DNA from: Maribacter algicola
Lineage (GTDB): Bacteria; Bacteroidota; Bacteroidia; Flavobacteriales; Flavobacteriaceae
Reading direction: 5' to 3'
Assembly (NCBI RefSeq): GCF_003933245.1
Contig: NZ_QUSX01000001.1
Location: forward strand, 806,001-870,000
Length of the DNA: 64,000 nt
Part shown: piece after piece, positions 17,613 through 26,614 of the stretch
Layout: each line of letters opens with the position of its first letter
How positions within the stretch are numbered: the stretch's first letter is position 1
The notes under the pieces: generated by a model
Told to the model about the DNA's origin: nothing
What the model saw: only the letters and a program-made list of their open reading frames with translations
The model's database searches: none
Made by a program: the position numbers and the translations under genes

Positions 17613-18542
17613 TTGATTACAGTTCAAAGCATTTCCAAATACGATGAGGAACATCCTGTCGCCATAACTATTGGCACCTTTGACGGGGTACATATAGGTC
17701 ACCGAAAAATACTCGAAAAAGTCATAAATCGTGCCAAGAACTCCAACTTAAAATCGGCTGTACTTACTTTTTTTCCGCATCCGCGCATGGTATTGCAAAA
17801 GGATGCCGATATAAAACTTCTGAATACCATAGACGAAAAAAAATACATTCTGGAAAAAATGGGTCTTGACATTTTGGTCATCCACCCATTTACGAAGGAA
17901 TTTTCCCGTCTATCGGCAACGGAATTTGTACGGGACCTTCTCGTAAACAAACTAAAATCGAAGAATGTCATCATTGGTTACGACCATCGCTTTGGAAGAA
18001 ACAGGACCGCGAACATAACTGATTTGATTGCTTTTGGAAATGCGCTCGACTTTTCCGTAGAGGAAATTCCTGCACAAGAGATCGATGAGGTATCCGTAAG
18101 TTCCACTAAGATAAGGAAGGCATTGGAAAATGGGGAAATAGAAACGGCCAATGCCTATCTGGGTTATGAATACATGCTTACCGGTACCGTTAAAAAAGGA
18201 AAAGGGCTAGGTAGAATAATCCATTTTCCAACGGCAAACCTTCATGTAGAAGAATCCTATAAACTCATTCCAAAAAACGGATCTTACATTGTAAAAAGCC
18301 ACATTCAGGGAACGGAGGTGTATGGTATGATGAATATTGGCTATAACCCAACGGTGAACGGCACATCCAAAACCATAGAGATTCATTTTTTTGATTTTGA
18401 CGATGACCTCTATGACCAAAAGCTCCAAATAGATTTGTTATCCAGACTCCGGGATGAGCAAAAGTTCGATTCCCTGGATGAACTGAAATTACAATTGGCC
18501 AAGGACAAGGAGAAATCGCTGCAATTTATATCCAATAGATAA
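17613..18542 (+). CDS. ribF: Bifunctional riboflavin kinase / FAD synthetase
   Basis: 309 residues from the TTG at 17613. There is no ATG in frame before the conserved VAITIGTFDGVHIGHRKIL. A TTG at 17559 would give 18 more residues but would overlap the divergent protease start, so 17613 (protein begin ITVQSISKYD) is preferred. The N-terminal nucleotidyltransferase has the GTFDGVHIGH nucleotide motif, LTFFPHPRMVL, and GYDHRFGRNRTAN; the C-terminal kinase has GKGLGRIIHFPTANL and the MMNIGYNPTV stretch. It makes FMN and FAD from riboflavin in the cytoplasm. It overlaps the next gene by 1 nt. Confidence 0.93.
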   Translation: MITVQSISKYDEEHPVAITIGTFDGVHIGHRKILEKVINRAKNSNLKSAVLTFFPHPRMVLQKDADIKLLNTIDEKKYILEKMGLDILVIHPFTKEFSRLSATEFVRDLLVNKLKSKNVIIGYDHRFGRNRTANITDLIAFGNALDFSVEEIPAQEIDEVSVSSTKIRKALENGEIETANAYLGYEYMLTGTVKKGKGLGRIIHFPTANLHVEESYKLIPKNGSYIVKSHIQGTEVYGMMNIGYNPTVNGTSKTIEIHFFDFDDDLYDQKLQIDLLSRLRDEQKFDSLDELKLQLAKDKEKSLQFISNR

Positions 18543-19864
18543 TGATGCTCAACAGGTTGTTATTTCATAGAATTGACAACAGCCCGCTTATCATTTTCCG
18601 AATATTTTTTGGCGTTCTCGTTTCACTGGAATGTTTTGGTGCCATAGCCACGGGCTGGCTCAAAAGGAATATCGTAGCGCCCCAATACACCTTTCCCTTT
18701 ATTGATTTTGAATGGCTGGAAGCCCTTGCCGGGCCGGGTATGTATTTTTATTTTTCCCTGATGGGTATCTTGGGAATATGTATAGCGTTGGGGCTAAAAT
18801 ACAGATTCTCCATACTGGCTTTTACCTTGCTCTGGACCGGAAGTTACCTAATGCAAAAAACGGCCTACAACAACCATTATTACCTACTTGTACTGGTATC
18901 TTCCCTGATGTGTCTGTTCCCGGCCAATAAATCATATTCCTTGGATGTTCGCATGGGAAATGTACAAAGGGAAAATTCCATGTACGGCTATGTGAAGTGG
19001 ATCATAGTCCTGCAATTGTTCATCGTGTACACCTACGCCTCCATTGCAAAACTGTACGGAGATTGGCTGGATTTTGGCATTATCGATATACTGATGAAGT
19101 CAAAGTCCGGCTACCCGCTCGTTGGTGATGTATTGCAACAGCCTTGGATGCACAAAATCATCGGGAGCTTTGGGATTATTTTTGATTTGTTGGTGATTCC
19201 GGCCTTGCTTTGGAAAACCACCCGAAAAGCGGCCTTTATCGCCTCCATTTTCTTTCACCTATTCAACTCCATCATATTCCAGATAGGAATATTCCCGTAT
19301 TTATCTTTGGCTTTTACCGTGTTCTTTTTTGAACCGGAAACCATCCGCAAGCTATTTTTCAAACGTAAAATCCCATTCAGCCTCCAGAAAACGGTAGTCC
19401 CAAACTATAAAAAACCATTTCTGATAGTGTTCGGCATCTATTTTTTACTTCAGTTTATCCTTCCTATCAGGCACTATTTTATAAAGGACGATGTGTTATG
19501 GACGGAAGAAGGTCATAGAATGAGCTGGAGAATGATGTTAAGGGAAAGAAGTGGTACGGGTATGTTTAAGATGGTGCGAAGCAATGGCAACGAGATTTTC
19601 ATTGATGTAAATAAATTTCTCACTGCTGGACAACAACGTAAAGTGCTGTCCTATCCCGATTTTGCATGGCAATTTGCCCAGTACTTAAAACGGGACTTAA
19701 AGCAGGAAGATGAGAAAGTTTCTGTATATCTTGTCAATTCAAAAGTGAGTATCAATGGTAGGCCTGCTGTCCCTTTTATAGACCCAACCGTTGACCTTGC
19801 AAATATTCCTTGGACGCCATTCAAGCACAGTGATTGGATTCTCCCCTCTCCATTCAAGGACTAA
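18542..19864 (+). CDS. HTTM-domain (vitamin K-dependent gamma-carboxylase-like) membrane protein
   Basis: 440 residues. The first about 290 contain several hydrophobic segments in the HTTM arrangement known from vitamin K-dependent gamma-glutamyl carboxylase relatives: IIFRIFFGVLVSLECFG near the start, FPFIDFEWLEALAGPGMY, AYNNHYYLLVLVSSLMCLFP, WIIVLQLFIVYTYASIAKL and FHLFNSIIFQIGIFPYLSL. A soluble C-terminal part (about 320-440) contains RMSWRMMLRERSGTGMFK. Human-type carboxylase activity has not been shown for bacterial members in general, so the role is open. It overlaps ribF by 1 nt, hinting at co-expression, and converges with a VOC gene with 4 nt shared. Confidence 0.82.
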   Translation: MMLNRLLFHRIDNSPLIIFRIFFGVLVSLECFGAIATGWLKRNIVAPQYTFPFIDFEWLEALAGPGMYFYFSLMGILGICIALGLKYRFSILAFTLLWTGSYLMQKTAYNNHYYLLVLVSSLMCLFPANKSYSLDVRMGNVQRENSMYGYVKWIIVLQLFIVYTYASIAKLYGDWLDFGIIDILMKSKSGYPLVGDVLQQPWMHKIIGSFGIIFDLLVIPALLWKTTRKAAFIASIFFHLFNSIIFQIGIFPYLSLAFTVFFFEPETIRKLFFKRKIPFSLQKTVVPNYKKPFLIVFGIYFLLQFILPIRHYFIKDDVLWTEEGHRMSWRMMLRERSGTGMFKMVRSNGNEIFIDVNKFLTAGQQRKVLSYPDFAWQFAQYLKRDLKQEDEKVSVYLVNSKVSINGRPAVPFIDPTVDLANIPWTPFKHSDWILPSPFKD

Positions 19865-20241
19865 AATTTTATCGCCCTTTGGCAAAGTTGTAAGGGCATC
19901 CCCCAGGGATCTCGGAGCATCACGAGGTGACTACCATCCGGCTTATGAACTTCCTCAAAAAAAGTGGCCCCTTTTGCCACCAGGCGTTCTTTGTCCTTCT
20001 GGGCATCGGCAGAAACAAATGCCACATGAAACGTCAACGGATGTTCGGCTTCAAAATTCCTTTTTGCGGAATCGTCCCTACTGTAAAGTTCCAAAACTAC
20101 CCTTCCCGTGCTATCCGCCAAAAAGGTCATAAAGGGGGCGACCTTTTGCTCGCTTACGATGGTTAGACCCAAATTCTGGCAATACCAATCAACCACCTGC
20201 CCAATATCGGTAACGTTCAACGCAAAATGCTCAAAAACCAT
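19861..20241 (-). CDS. VOC superfamily protein (glyoxalase/bleomycin-resistance fold)
   Basis: 126 residues, a single-copy pair of beta-alpha-beta-beta-beta modules. It starts FEHFALNVTDIGQVVDWYCQNLGL, with the usual metal-ligand His early (H5), a possible ligand Glu at VVLELYSRDD, HVAFVSADAQ in the second module and MLRDPWGMPLQLCQ at the end, the typical DPxGxxxxL close of VOC proteins. Substrate is not predictable. It is a lone gene convergent with the HTTM gene and back-to-back with serS. Confidence 0.85.
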   Translation of the reverse strand: MVFEHFALNVTDIGQVVDWYCQNLGLTIVSEQKVAPFMTFLADSTGRVVLELYSRDDSAKRNFEAEHPLTFHVAFVSADAQKDKERLVAKGATFFEEVHKPDGSHLVMLRDPWGMPLQLCQRAIKF

Positions 20242-20293
20242 AAACCTTTCTTTTAGGATCTAAAAGTATACCTTTTAAATGATAAGTTTAACT

Positions 20294-20302
20294 TAAATTT
20301 GC
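20294..20302 (+). promoter_or_regulatory. -7 element of the serS promoter
   Basis: TAAATTTGC matches TAnnTTTG and lies 20 nt before the serS ATG. The -33 box is not obvious. Confidence 0.45.
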
Positions 20303-20321
20303 TGCCAAAATATACGGAGCA

Positions 20322-21593
20322 ATGCTACAGTTACAGGTCATACGAGAGGAAAAGGATAACATCATCAAAGCCCTTAAGAAAAGAAATATTGATGCCGAAT
20401 CCATGCTGAACGGCGTACTTCATTTGGATGAAAAAAGACGTGCTACCCAAACCCGATTGGATTCGATCCTTGCGGAATCCAACAAGTTATCCAAAGAAAT
20501 CGGTATGCTTTATAAATCAGGTAAGGCCCAAGAAGCGAATGCCTTAAAAGAAAAGACGTCGGACCTTAAGGATGAGTCCAAACAATTAGGGGAGGAACTG
20601 ACAAATACGGCAGAGGAACTTCAATCGCTTTTATATCAAATTCCCAATATCCCCAACAAATTGGTACCGGCAGGAAGTTCTGAGGAGGACAATGAGGAAG
20701 TTTTTAGGGAAGGAGACATTCCCAAGCTGGAGGATGGCGCACTGCCCCATTGGGAATTGGCCAAGAAATACGATATTATCGATTTTGAGCTCGGAGTAAA
20801 AATTGCAGGGGCCGGTTTTCCCGTTTACAAAGGAAAAGGAGCACGTTTACAGCGCGCCTTGATCTCCTATTTCCTGGACAAGAATACCGATGCTGGCTAT
20901 ACGGAAATGCAGGTGCCCCACGTGGTAAACGAGGCTTCTGGGTATGGAACCGGTCAATTGCCGGACAAAGAAGGACAGATGTATCATATAACTGCAGACG
21001 ACCTGTATCTGATACCTACAGCGGAAGTTCCAGTAACGAATATTTTTAGGGACACCATCCTACAGGAAAGCGACTTTCCCATAAAATACACTGGTTACAC
21101 GCCTTGTTTTAGAAGAGAGGCGGGAAGCTATGGTGCCCACGTTCGGGGACTGAACAGGTTGCACCAGTTTGACAAAGTGGAAATTGTACATGTTGAGCAC
21201 CCCAAGAAGTCCTATGAGGCCTTGGATGCCATGGTGGAACATGTAAAGACCATATTGAGGGAATTGAAATTACCTTATCGGATTTTACGGTTGTGCGGCG
21301 GGGATTTAGGGTTTACTTCTGCCCTCACCTATGATTTTGAGGTCTTTTCCACGGCACAGGACAGATGGCTCGAAATTAGTTCCGTATCCAATTTTGAAAC
21401 GTATCAAGCAAATCGTTTAAAATTAAGGTACAAGGACGAAAACGGAAAAAGTCAACTCGCACATACCCTGAACGGAAGCTCTTTGGCCCTACCCCGAGTC
21501 TTGGCAGGGATCCTGGAAAATTATCAAACCGAAAAAGGAATAAAAATTCCCGAAGTATTGGTGCCCTATTGTGGGTTTGATAAAATAGACTAA
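20322..21593 (+). CDS. serS: Seryl-tRNA synthetase
   Basis: 423 residues, normal for the bacterial enzyme. The N-terminal coiled-coil arm that holds the tRNA(Ser) long arm spans about residues 25-105 (heptad-like ESNKLSKEIGMLYKSGKAQE). The class II core follows: motif 2 with PIKYTGYTPCFRREAGSYG near residue 250, GLNRLHQFDKVEIVHV, and motif 3 LNGSSLALPRVLAGILEN near residue 385. It charges tRNA(Ser) and supplies Ser-tRNA(Sec) where present. Its stop is 3 nt from the stop of the convergent MBL-fold gene. Confidence 0.97.
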   Translation: MLQLQVIREEKDNIIKALKKRNIDAESMLNGVLHLDEKRRATQTRLDSILAESNKLSKEIGMLYKSGKAQEANALKEKTSDLKDESKQLGEELTNTAEELQSLLYQIPNIPNKLVPAGSSEEDNEEVFREGDIPKLEDGALPHWELAKKYDIIDFELGVKIAGAGFPVYKGKGARLQRALISYFLDKNTDAGYTEMQVPHVVNEASGYGTGQLPDKEGQMYHITADDLYLIPTAEVPVTNIFRDTILQESDFPIKYTGYTPCFRREAGSYGAHVRGLNRLHQFDKVEIVHVEHPKKSYEALDAMVEHVKTILRELKLPYRILRLCGGDLGFTSALTYDFEVFSTAQDRWLEISSVSNFETYQANRLKLRYKDENGKSQLAHTLNGSSLALPRVLAGILENYQTEKGIKIPEVLVPYCGFDKID

Positions 21594-21596
21594 CCC

Positions 21597-22904
21597 TTAA
21601 ACATCATTATATTTGAATTCGTAGGATTCCCACTGATAACCCATTTGGACCCTGCGAAAGGCGAATATTTTTTCCCCGTCCGTACGCACGTTAATGATTC
21701 CCGGCAATACCTTCTTAAATCGTTGACGGGCTTCTGTGTTTGCCAAGGAATCGGAAAAATCAAGGTCTCCCAAGGTGGTTACCGCGGAAGCGGAATGCAC
21801 TTGTGCCTCAACGTCTCCCGCATCCACAAATAGAGCTGAAAGTTCCGTAGAAAAAATAAGGGGCATTTTTCCCCTGCCGGCCAACCCCAAACCTCCTAAA
21901 AAAACCGCTCTTGGGTGACCATGATCGGGTGTTTCCCCGGAAGAAACCACAGTGACCATGGGGTTCACATGGTTGAGCAAATTTTGGGAAAACTCATGGC
22001 TGCCGTGATGGGGCGCCTTAAAAATATGGGCATTTACTTTAAGGGTATTCCCCGGTGTAGACAAGAGATGTTCACTTCCCTCTATGTTCAAATCGCCCGA
22101 AAAAAAAGCTCGGACATGATTATAATCTATTCTAAAAATCAATGAATGCCCATTAATGGTATGGGATTTTCCGCCAAACCATTTAAAGGAATTGTCGGGT
22201 TCCAGAGTAGGTCCCAATATTTCCAATTGCACACTTGCGTCCCCAATGGGTAAATAACCTTTGGAGGCGTCCACCCTTTGATAGGTAGCTCCGGAGCTTT
22301 TAACGGCATCGATCCAATCCCCAAAATCACTTTTCAGACTTTCGTTTTCCAAATCCTGTACCGAGTCATGAATGGTTTTCAAACTATCATTTTCCATGGT
22401 ACCTATTTCCGTGTTATGTCCATCGGCATACAGACCTATTCCATTATGGTAAATATGTTTGACCGTAATTTTGGGGTGATCTAGTAGCGGTGCAAGCCCA
22501 TCAATATGGTCTTTATCGGCATGGCTTAAAAACAAATGGTCTATAATTACGCTGGTATCGGGTTGGTCCAATCGGTATTTCCAAATAAGAAAACCCAAGG
22601 CCCTGTCCTTTAATCCGCCATCAACCAAAATTTTTACGTTATCAGGGGTTACCGTGAAAGAAGCATCCCCTTGCCCAATGTCCAAAAAATAAAACTCCAA
22701 ACTCCGTTTTGACAATAACGTGGTGTTGGAAGCAATTTTTCCTTCGCGACCCCTATAAATGGCCGTTCTATAACTATCCGCAATGCTGTCCTCCCAGGGT
22801 TCAGCCATAAGCTCATCGCCATAGATTACCACATAACTAACGTCTTCAACGCCGTTGTTAAAGTAGAACCGTTTCGTTTTTGAACCTAAAAACCGTGTTT
22901 CCAT
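21597..22904 (-). CDS. MBL-fold metallo-hydrolase, ComEC/Rec2 C-domain-like
   Basis: 435 residues. An N-terminal part of about 65 residues has no recognisable motif. From about residue 68 the metallo-beta-lactamase fold runs LEFYFLDIGQGDASFTVT, ILVDGGLKDR, the metal motif HLFLSHADKDHIDGL near residue 125-140, AFFSGDLNIEGSEHLL and FKAPHHGSHEFSQNL. The HxDxDH and PHHGS forms match the hydrolase domain of the competence protein ComEC and its stand-alone relatives. There is no signal peptide or membrane channel, so a cytoplasmic hydrolase is likely. Substrate unknown; nuclease or phosphodiesterase activity is possible. Confidence 0.82.
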   Translation of the reverse strand: METRFLGSKTKRFYFNNGVEDVSYVVIYGDELMAEPWEDSIADSYRTAIYRGREGKIASNTTLLSKRSLEFYFLDIGQGDASFTVTPDNVKILVDGGLKDRALGFLIWKYRLDQPDTSVIIDHLFLSHADKDHIDGLAPLLDHPKITVKHIYHNGIGLYADGHNTEIGTMENDSLKTIHDSVQDLENESLKSDFGDWIDAVKSSGATYQRVDASKGYLPIGDASVQLEILGPTLEPDNSFKWFGGKSHTINGHSLIFRIDYNHVRAFFSGDLNIEGSEHLLSTPGNTLKVNAHIFKAPHHGSHEFSQNLLNHVNPMVTVVSSGETPDHGHPRAVFLGGLGLAGRGKMPLIFSTELSALFVDAGDVEAQVHSASAVTTLGDLDFSDSLANTEARQRFKKVLPGIINVRTDGEKIFAFRRVQMGYQWESYEFKYNDV

Positions 22905-23087
22905 TAAAAATTTACTTGATAGGAGATTTTCTCTCCTCTTTTAAAGCTACGTTTAAATCCAATTCCTACATTTAAAATATTATAATTTGTAAGTAAAATT
23001 GTATGATTTGCAATAGAACCAACTAAGTAGATTCGTTGTATTGACCTAATTATGGTTCAGTTAACAGATTCTTTCAGAGTACTTGTT

Positions 23088-23095
23088 TAAATTTG
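23088..23095 (+). promoter_or_regulatory. -7 element upstream of the TPR gene
   Basis: TAAATTTG matches TAnnTTTG, 13 nt before the TPR gene ATG, implying a very short leader. The -33 box is weak. Confidence 0.4.
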
Positions 23096-23108
23096 ATAAA
23101 TTTCAAGT

Positions 23109-24893
23109 ATGAAGCTTCTTGGATTTTTTACTTTTTTACTCTTCTCCCTAACCATTTACGCCCAGGAGGACTTTTTGGCCAAGCAGTATTTTGAGGATGG
23201 CGATTTTGAAAAAGCGGTCGTTTTTTACGAAAAATTGGCCAAACAAAATCCGAGAAGAACGGACTATCTACAAGGTCTTATTGCCTGTTATCAACAGCTG
23301 GAACGCTACACCGATGCCGAAGCCTATCTTTTGGAACAGTTGAACCAGAGAAACCCGCATCCTACCCTATTGATAGAAATGGGTTATAATTATTCCCTCC
23401 AGGACATGCCGGAAAAGTCCGAAGATTATTATGACCGCGCCCTGGCATTTATCGAAGAAAACCCAAACTATGGATATGCTTTGGGCTACCAATTCCAAAA
23501 ATATACCTTATTGGATAGGGCCGTTGCCGCCTACAAGAAGGCCATGGAACTGAATCCTACTTTGGACTACAATTATCAGTTGGCCCGAATTTACGGGGAA
23601 CAAGGCGATATAGAAAAAATGTATACATCCTACCTAGAGCTTTTAGTGAACAATAAAACATCTAAATCCAATATCCTTAGAAGTATTGATGACTTCATAA
23701 CCTCAGACCCGGAAGATGTCAATAACCAGACCCTTAGAGCTATCCTACTCCAAAAGGCACAAAAAAATCCTGACATCATCTGGAACGAATTGCTGAGTTG
23801 GTTGTTTATAAAACAACGGCAGTTTGAAAGTGCACTGCGTCAGGAAAAAGCCATTTTCAAACGTATGGAAGGCGGTAATACCGGTAGATTGGAAAATTTG
23901 GGGGCCACGGCTCTTGAGGAGAACGAACATGAAGTTGCAAAGGATGTTTTTGAATATATAAAAGAAGAAAGCGCGGACCCTATTGTACAATTGAACGCAG
24001 AGCTGCACTTGATCGACATCGCCTTGGTAGAGATCGAAAAAAATCAGTGGGATGGTATCCAAAAACGCTATGAAGCGCTCATAGAACAGTTCGGGTACCA
24101 GACCCAAACGCTCCAGCTCCAAGTCGCTTACGCCAATTTCCTCACCTTTAAAAAGGACGAGCCAAGCCCTGCTATAGAACTGCTTAAAAACAGTTTGGAG
24201 CTACCTATGAACGAACGGAGCAAGGCCTACATCAAGCTTGCTCTTGGCGATATTTTGGTTTATGACAAGCGATTCAACGAAGCCCTCATATATTTTTCGC
24301 AAGTTCAGGACAAGTTAAAAAACGATGTTATGGGACAGGATGCCCGTTACAAAGTTGCCGAAACGAGTTTCTACAAAGGGGATTTTGACTGGGCACTGAC
24401 ACAGCTTAAGGTACTCCGGGGTTCTACCTCCCAACTCATTGCAAACGATGCCATGCAGTTAAGTCTATTGATATCCGATAATTCCTTGGAGGATTCCACC
24501 CAGACGGCTTTAAAGAAATATGCCAGGGCGGATTTTCTAGCGTATCAGAACAAAACGGACGAGGCCATCGAAGGGCTCAACGATATCTTGGAAAATCACA
24601 AAGGGGAGAAAATCGAGGACGAGGCCCTACTGAAACAGGCCCAATTACTGGAATCCCAAAAAAAATATGAAGCGGCGGAATTCAACTATCAAAAAATCAT
24701 TGAATTCTACGGTAACGGTATCTTGGCAGACGATGCCCTTTTTGCCCTTGGGGAGTTATACCGAAATGTTTTGGACCAGCCCGATAAAGCAAAGGCCTAC
24801 TACGAACGCATCATTTATGAATTTCAGGACAGTTACTACTTTCCCCAAGCGCGCAAGAATTTTAGAATGTTGCGAGGGGATGTGGTCAATTAG
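23109..24893 (+). CDS. Exported tetratricopeptide-repeat protein
   Basis: 594 residues with a signal peptide (MKLLGFFTFLLFSLTIYAQ), so periplasmic or outer-membrane facing. The rest is mostly helical TPR units: for example AKQYFEDGDFEKAVVFYEKL and ALGYQFQKYTLLDRAVAAYK near the N-terminus, KLALGDILVYDKRFNEALIY around residue 380 and ALFALGELYRNVLDQPDKAK with YYERIIYEFQDSYYFPQARK at the C-terminus. No enzymatic domain is visible. Such proteins scaffold envelope complexes. It stands alone, with serS/MBL upstream and a repeat-rich spacer downstream, so its partner cannot be guessed. Confidence 0.85.
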   Translation: MKLLGFFTFLLFSLTIYAQEDFLAKQYFEDGDFEKAVVFYEKLAKQNPRRTDYLQGLIACYQQLERYTDAEAYLLEQLNQRNPHPTLLIEMGYNYSLQDMPEKSEDYYDRALAFIEENPNYGYALGYQFQKYTLLDRAVAAYKKAMELNPTLDYNYQLARIYGEQGDIEKMYTSYLELLVNNKTSKSNILRSIDDFITSDPEDVNNQTLRAILLQKAQKNPDIIWNELLSWLFIKQRQFESALRQEKAIFKRMEGGNTGRLENLGATALEENEHEVAKDVFEYIKEESADPIVQLNAELHLIDIALVEIEKNQWDGIQKRYEALIEQFGYQTQTLQLQVAYANFLTFKKDEPSPAIELLKNSLELPMNERSKAYIKLALGDILVYDKRFNEALIYFSQVQDKLKNDVMGQDARYKVAETSFYKGDFDWALTQLKVLRGSTSQLIANDAMQLSLLISDNSLEDSTQTALKKYARADFLAYQNKTDEAIEGLNDILENHKGEKIEDEALLKQAQLLESQKKYEAAEFNYQKIIEFYGNGILADDALFALGELYRNVLDQPDKAKAYYERIIYEFQDSYYFPQARKNFRMLRGDVVN

Positions 24894-24921
24894 CGTTTAA
24901 TAGTTGAAAGTACAGATTGCA

Positions 24922-24974
24922 GAGTTAAGAGTTAGGAGTTAGGAGTTAGTCGTGAGTCGTGAGTCGTGAGTCGT
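24922..24974 (+). repeat. Heptanucleotide tandem repeats
   Basis: Four units of GAGTTAR (24922-24949) are followed without loss of the 7-nt phase by three and a half units of TCGTGAG (24950-24974). They lie in the spacer between the TPR gene and the DUF4286-GGCT gene. The period of 7 with two unit types suggests slippage-driven growth. A similar minor repetition CAACCATCAACA follows at about 25020-25036. Confidence 0.85.
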
Positions 24975-25060
24975 ATACAATAAACAGTTTGCAATGAATC
25001 ATCCCAGTTTAGATTTGGGCAACCATCAACCATCAACAAACAACCAATAACCATCACCCC

Positions 25061-25690
25061 ATGTACATTTATAACGTAACCAGCAACATAGAAGACAAGG
25101 CCCATGATACATGGCTTCACTGGATGAAAACGGTACATATTCCTGAAGTGCTCGCAACAGGAAAGTTTTTAAGCGCAAAAATGACCAAGGTCTTGACCGA
25201 AGAAGGCACGGGGCACACCTACTCAGTGCAATATACAGTGGCCAGCAAGGAAATGCTAAATGCCTATTATAGAGAGGATGCCCCAAAATTAAGGCAGGAA
25301 GGACAAAAGTTATTTGCGGACCAATTGATTTCCTTTCGGACAGAACTTGAGGTGGTCGATGAGTTTTTTGTGCACCGGAATACCGCAACGCACCATCTAT
25401 TTACCTACGGAACCTTGCAGGAAAACGAGGTGCAGCTAGGTGTTTTTTCAAGGCTATTGGGCGGTTATGACGATACCTTACACGGACATCGGGTTTCCAA
25501 TACTAAGGTTGCCGGATTATACCCCACCTTGGAACCCACCAATGATCCGCAGGACAAAATTCATGGTAAAGTCTATGTACTGACGGATGATGAATTGAAA
25601 AAGGCCGACGTTTATGAGGGGGACGCCTACGAAAGAATCGAGGTTGGTTTGCTTTCAGGTAAAAAAGCTTGGGTATATTTGGCAAGGTAA
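25061..25690 (+). CDS. Fusion of DUF4286 domain and gamma-glutamylcyclotransferase-like (AIG2/GGCT) domain
   Basis: 209 residues in two parts. Residues 1-100 are a DUF4286 domain (MYIYNVTSNIEDKAHDTW, WMKTVHIPEVLATGKF, YREDAPKLRQEGQKLFADQ), normally a stand-alone protein of about 100 residues found before rsmA in this family. Residues about 110-209 are a GGCT-like fold: FTYGTLQENEVQLGVF (Y116-G-T-L119), then GKVYVLTDDELKKADVYEG with the Glu at 186 in the position of the catalytic Glu of the GGCT/AIG2 fold, and YERIEVGLLSGKKAWVYLA. GGCT-fold enzymes release pyroglutamate from gamma-glutamyl compounds or act on related amides; substrate here is unknown. It is followed by rsmA and mgtE. Confidence 0.82.
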   Translation: MYIYNVTSNIEDKAHDTWLHWMKTVHIPEVLATGKFLSAKMTKVLTEEGTGHTYSVQYTVASKEMLNAYYREDAPKLRQEGQKLFADQLISFRTELEVVDEFFVHRNTATHHLFTYGTLQENEVQLGVFSRLLGGYDDTLHGHRVSNTKVAGLYPTLEPTNDPQDKIHGKVYVLTDDELKKADVYEGDAYERIEVGLLSGKKAWVYLAR

Positions 25691-25744
25691 GCACCTAGCT
25701 GTAGGTGAACCTGACATTTGAGCGAGTGCTTTAAAAAATCGGAA

Positions 25745-26614
25745 ATGGGAAAAAGAAAGGGAAAGAATAAAAAGCCTCGTAACGACCAAGGAAATTATGC
25801 CGACCAAAACAGTCCGGTCAAAGCAAAAAAGCACCTGGGGCAGCACTTTTTAAAGGACGAGAACATCGCGCAAAAAATTTCGGAAACACTTTCGTTTAAA
25901 GGCTACACCCATGTCCTGGAAATCGGTCCCGGAACCGGAGTGCTTACAAAATACTTATTGCGCAAGGAAATAGACCTAGTGGCCATGGACCTGGACTCCG
26001 ACTCGGTCATCTACCTCAACCACAGCTTTCCCTTGGAACACCCCAAAGTAATGATGGGAAAGGGTTCGTTTAAGGTAGTGGAGGCCGATTTTCTTAACTA
26101 CGACCTACACACCCTCTTTGGAGATGAGCCATTTGCCATTACCGGAAATTTCCCGTACAATATTTCCACACAAATCGTTTTTAAAATGCTGGAGATGCGG
26201 CACCAAGTACCGGAGTTTTCGGGCATGTTCCAAAAAGAGGTGGCCCAGCGGATTTGCGCGAAGGAAGGCAGTAAGACCTATGGGATACTATCGGTCTTGA
26301 CGCAGGCTTTTTATGATGCGGAATACCTTTTTACGGTGCATCCACAGGTTTTTGACCCGCCACCAAAAGTGCAATCCGGAGTATTGAACCTTACCCGAAA
26401 AAAGAAGTTCGTTTTGGACTGCGATGAAAAATTATTGTTTACCGTTGTTAAAACCGCCTTTAACCAGCGTAGGAAAACCATCCGTAACAGTTTAAAAACA
26501 CTCGGACTCTCCGAAAATCTTAAAGAAGATGCTATATTTGATCAACGTCCGGAACAGCTTTCCGTTTCGGAATTCATTGCGTTGACAAAGAAGATAGCAC
26601 ATGACGCCATTTAA
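25745..26614 (+). CDS. rsmA: 16S rRNA (adenine-N6,N6)-dimethyltransferase
   Basis: 289 residues from the ATG at 25745; the frame is open back to a TTG at 25718, but the ATG is preferred. A basic tail ([14 protein letters not shown]) comes before the conserved [24 protein letters not shown]-binding motif I is [15 protein letters not shown], and the catalytic NxPY-like motif appears as [10 protein letters not shown]. The C-terminal helical domain holds [12 protein letters not shown] and [13 protein letters not shown]. It methylates two adjacent adenines in helix 45 of 16S rRNA late in 30S assembly. It overlaps mgtE by 14 nt, and DUF4286-rsmA-mgtE is a usual order in flavobacteria. Confidence 0.96.
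   Translation: MGKRKGKNKKPRNDQGNYADQNSPVKAKKHLGQHFLKDENIAQKISETLSFKGYTHVLEIGPGTGVLTKYLLRKEIDLVAMDLDSDSVIYLNHSFPLEHPKVMMGKGSFKVVEADFLNYDLHTLFGDEPFAITGNFPYNISTQIVFKMLEMRHQVPEFSGMFQKEVAQRICAKEGSKTYGILSVLTQAFYDAEYLFTVHPQVFDPPPKVQSGVLNLTRKKKFVLDCDEKLLFTVVKTAFNQRRKTIRNSLKTLGLSENLKEDAIFDQRPEQLSVSEFIALTKKIAHDAI

Noticed and set aside
24932..25388. Minus-strand ORFs near the heptamer array
   Set aside because: Made of the repeat itself and of the antisense of the DUF4286-GGCT gene.
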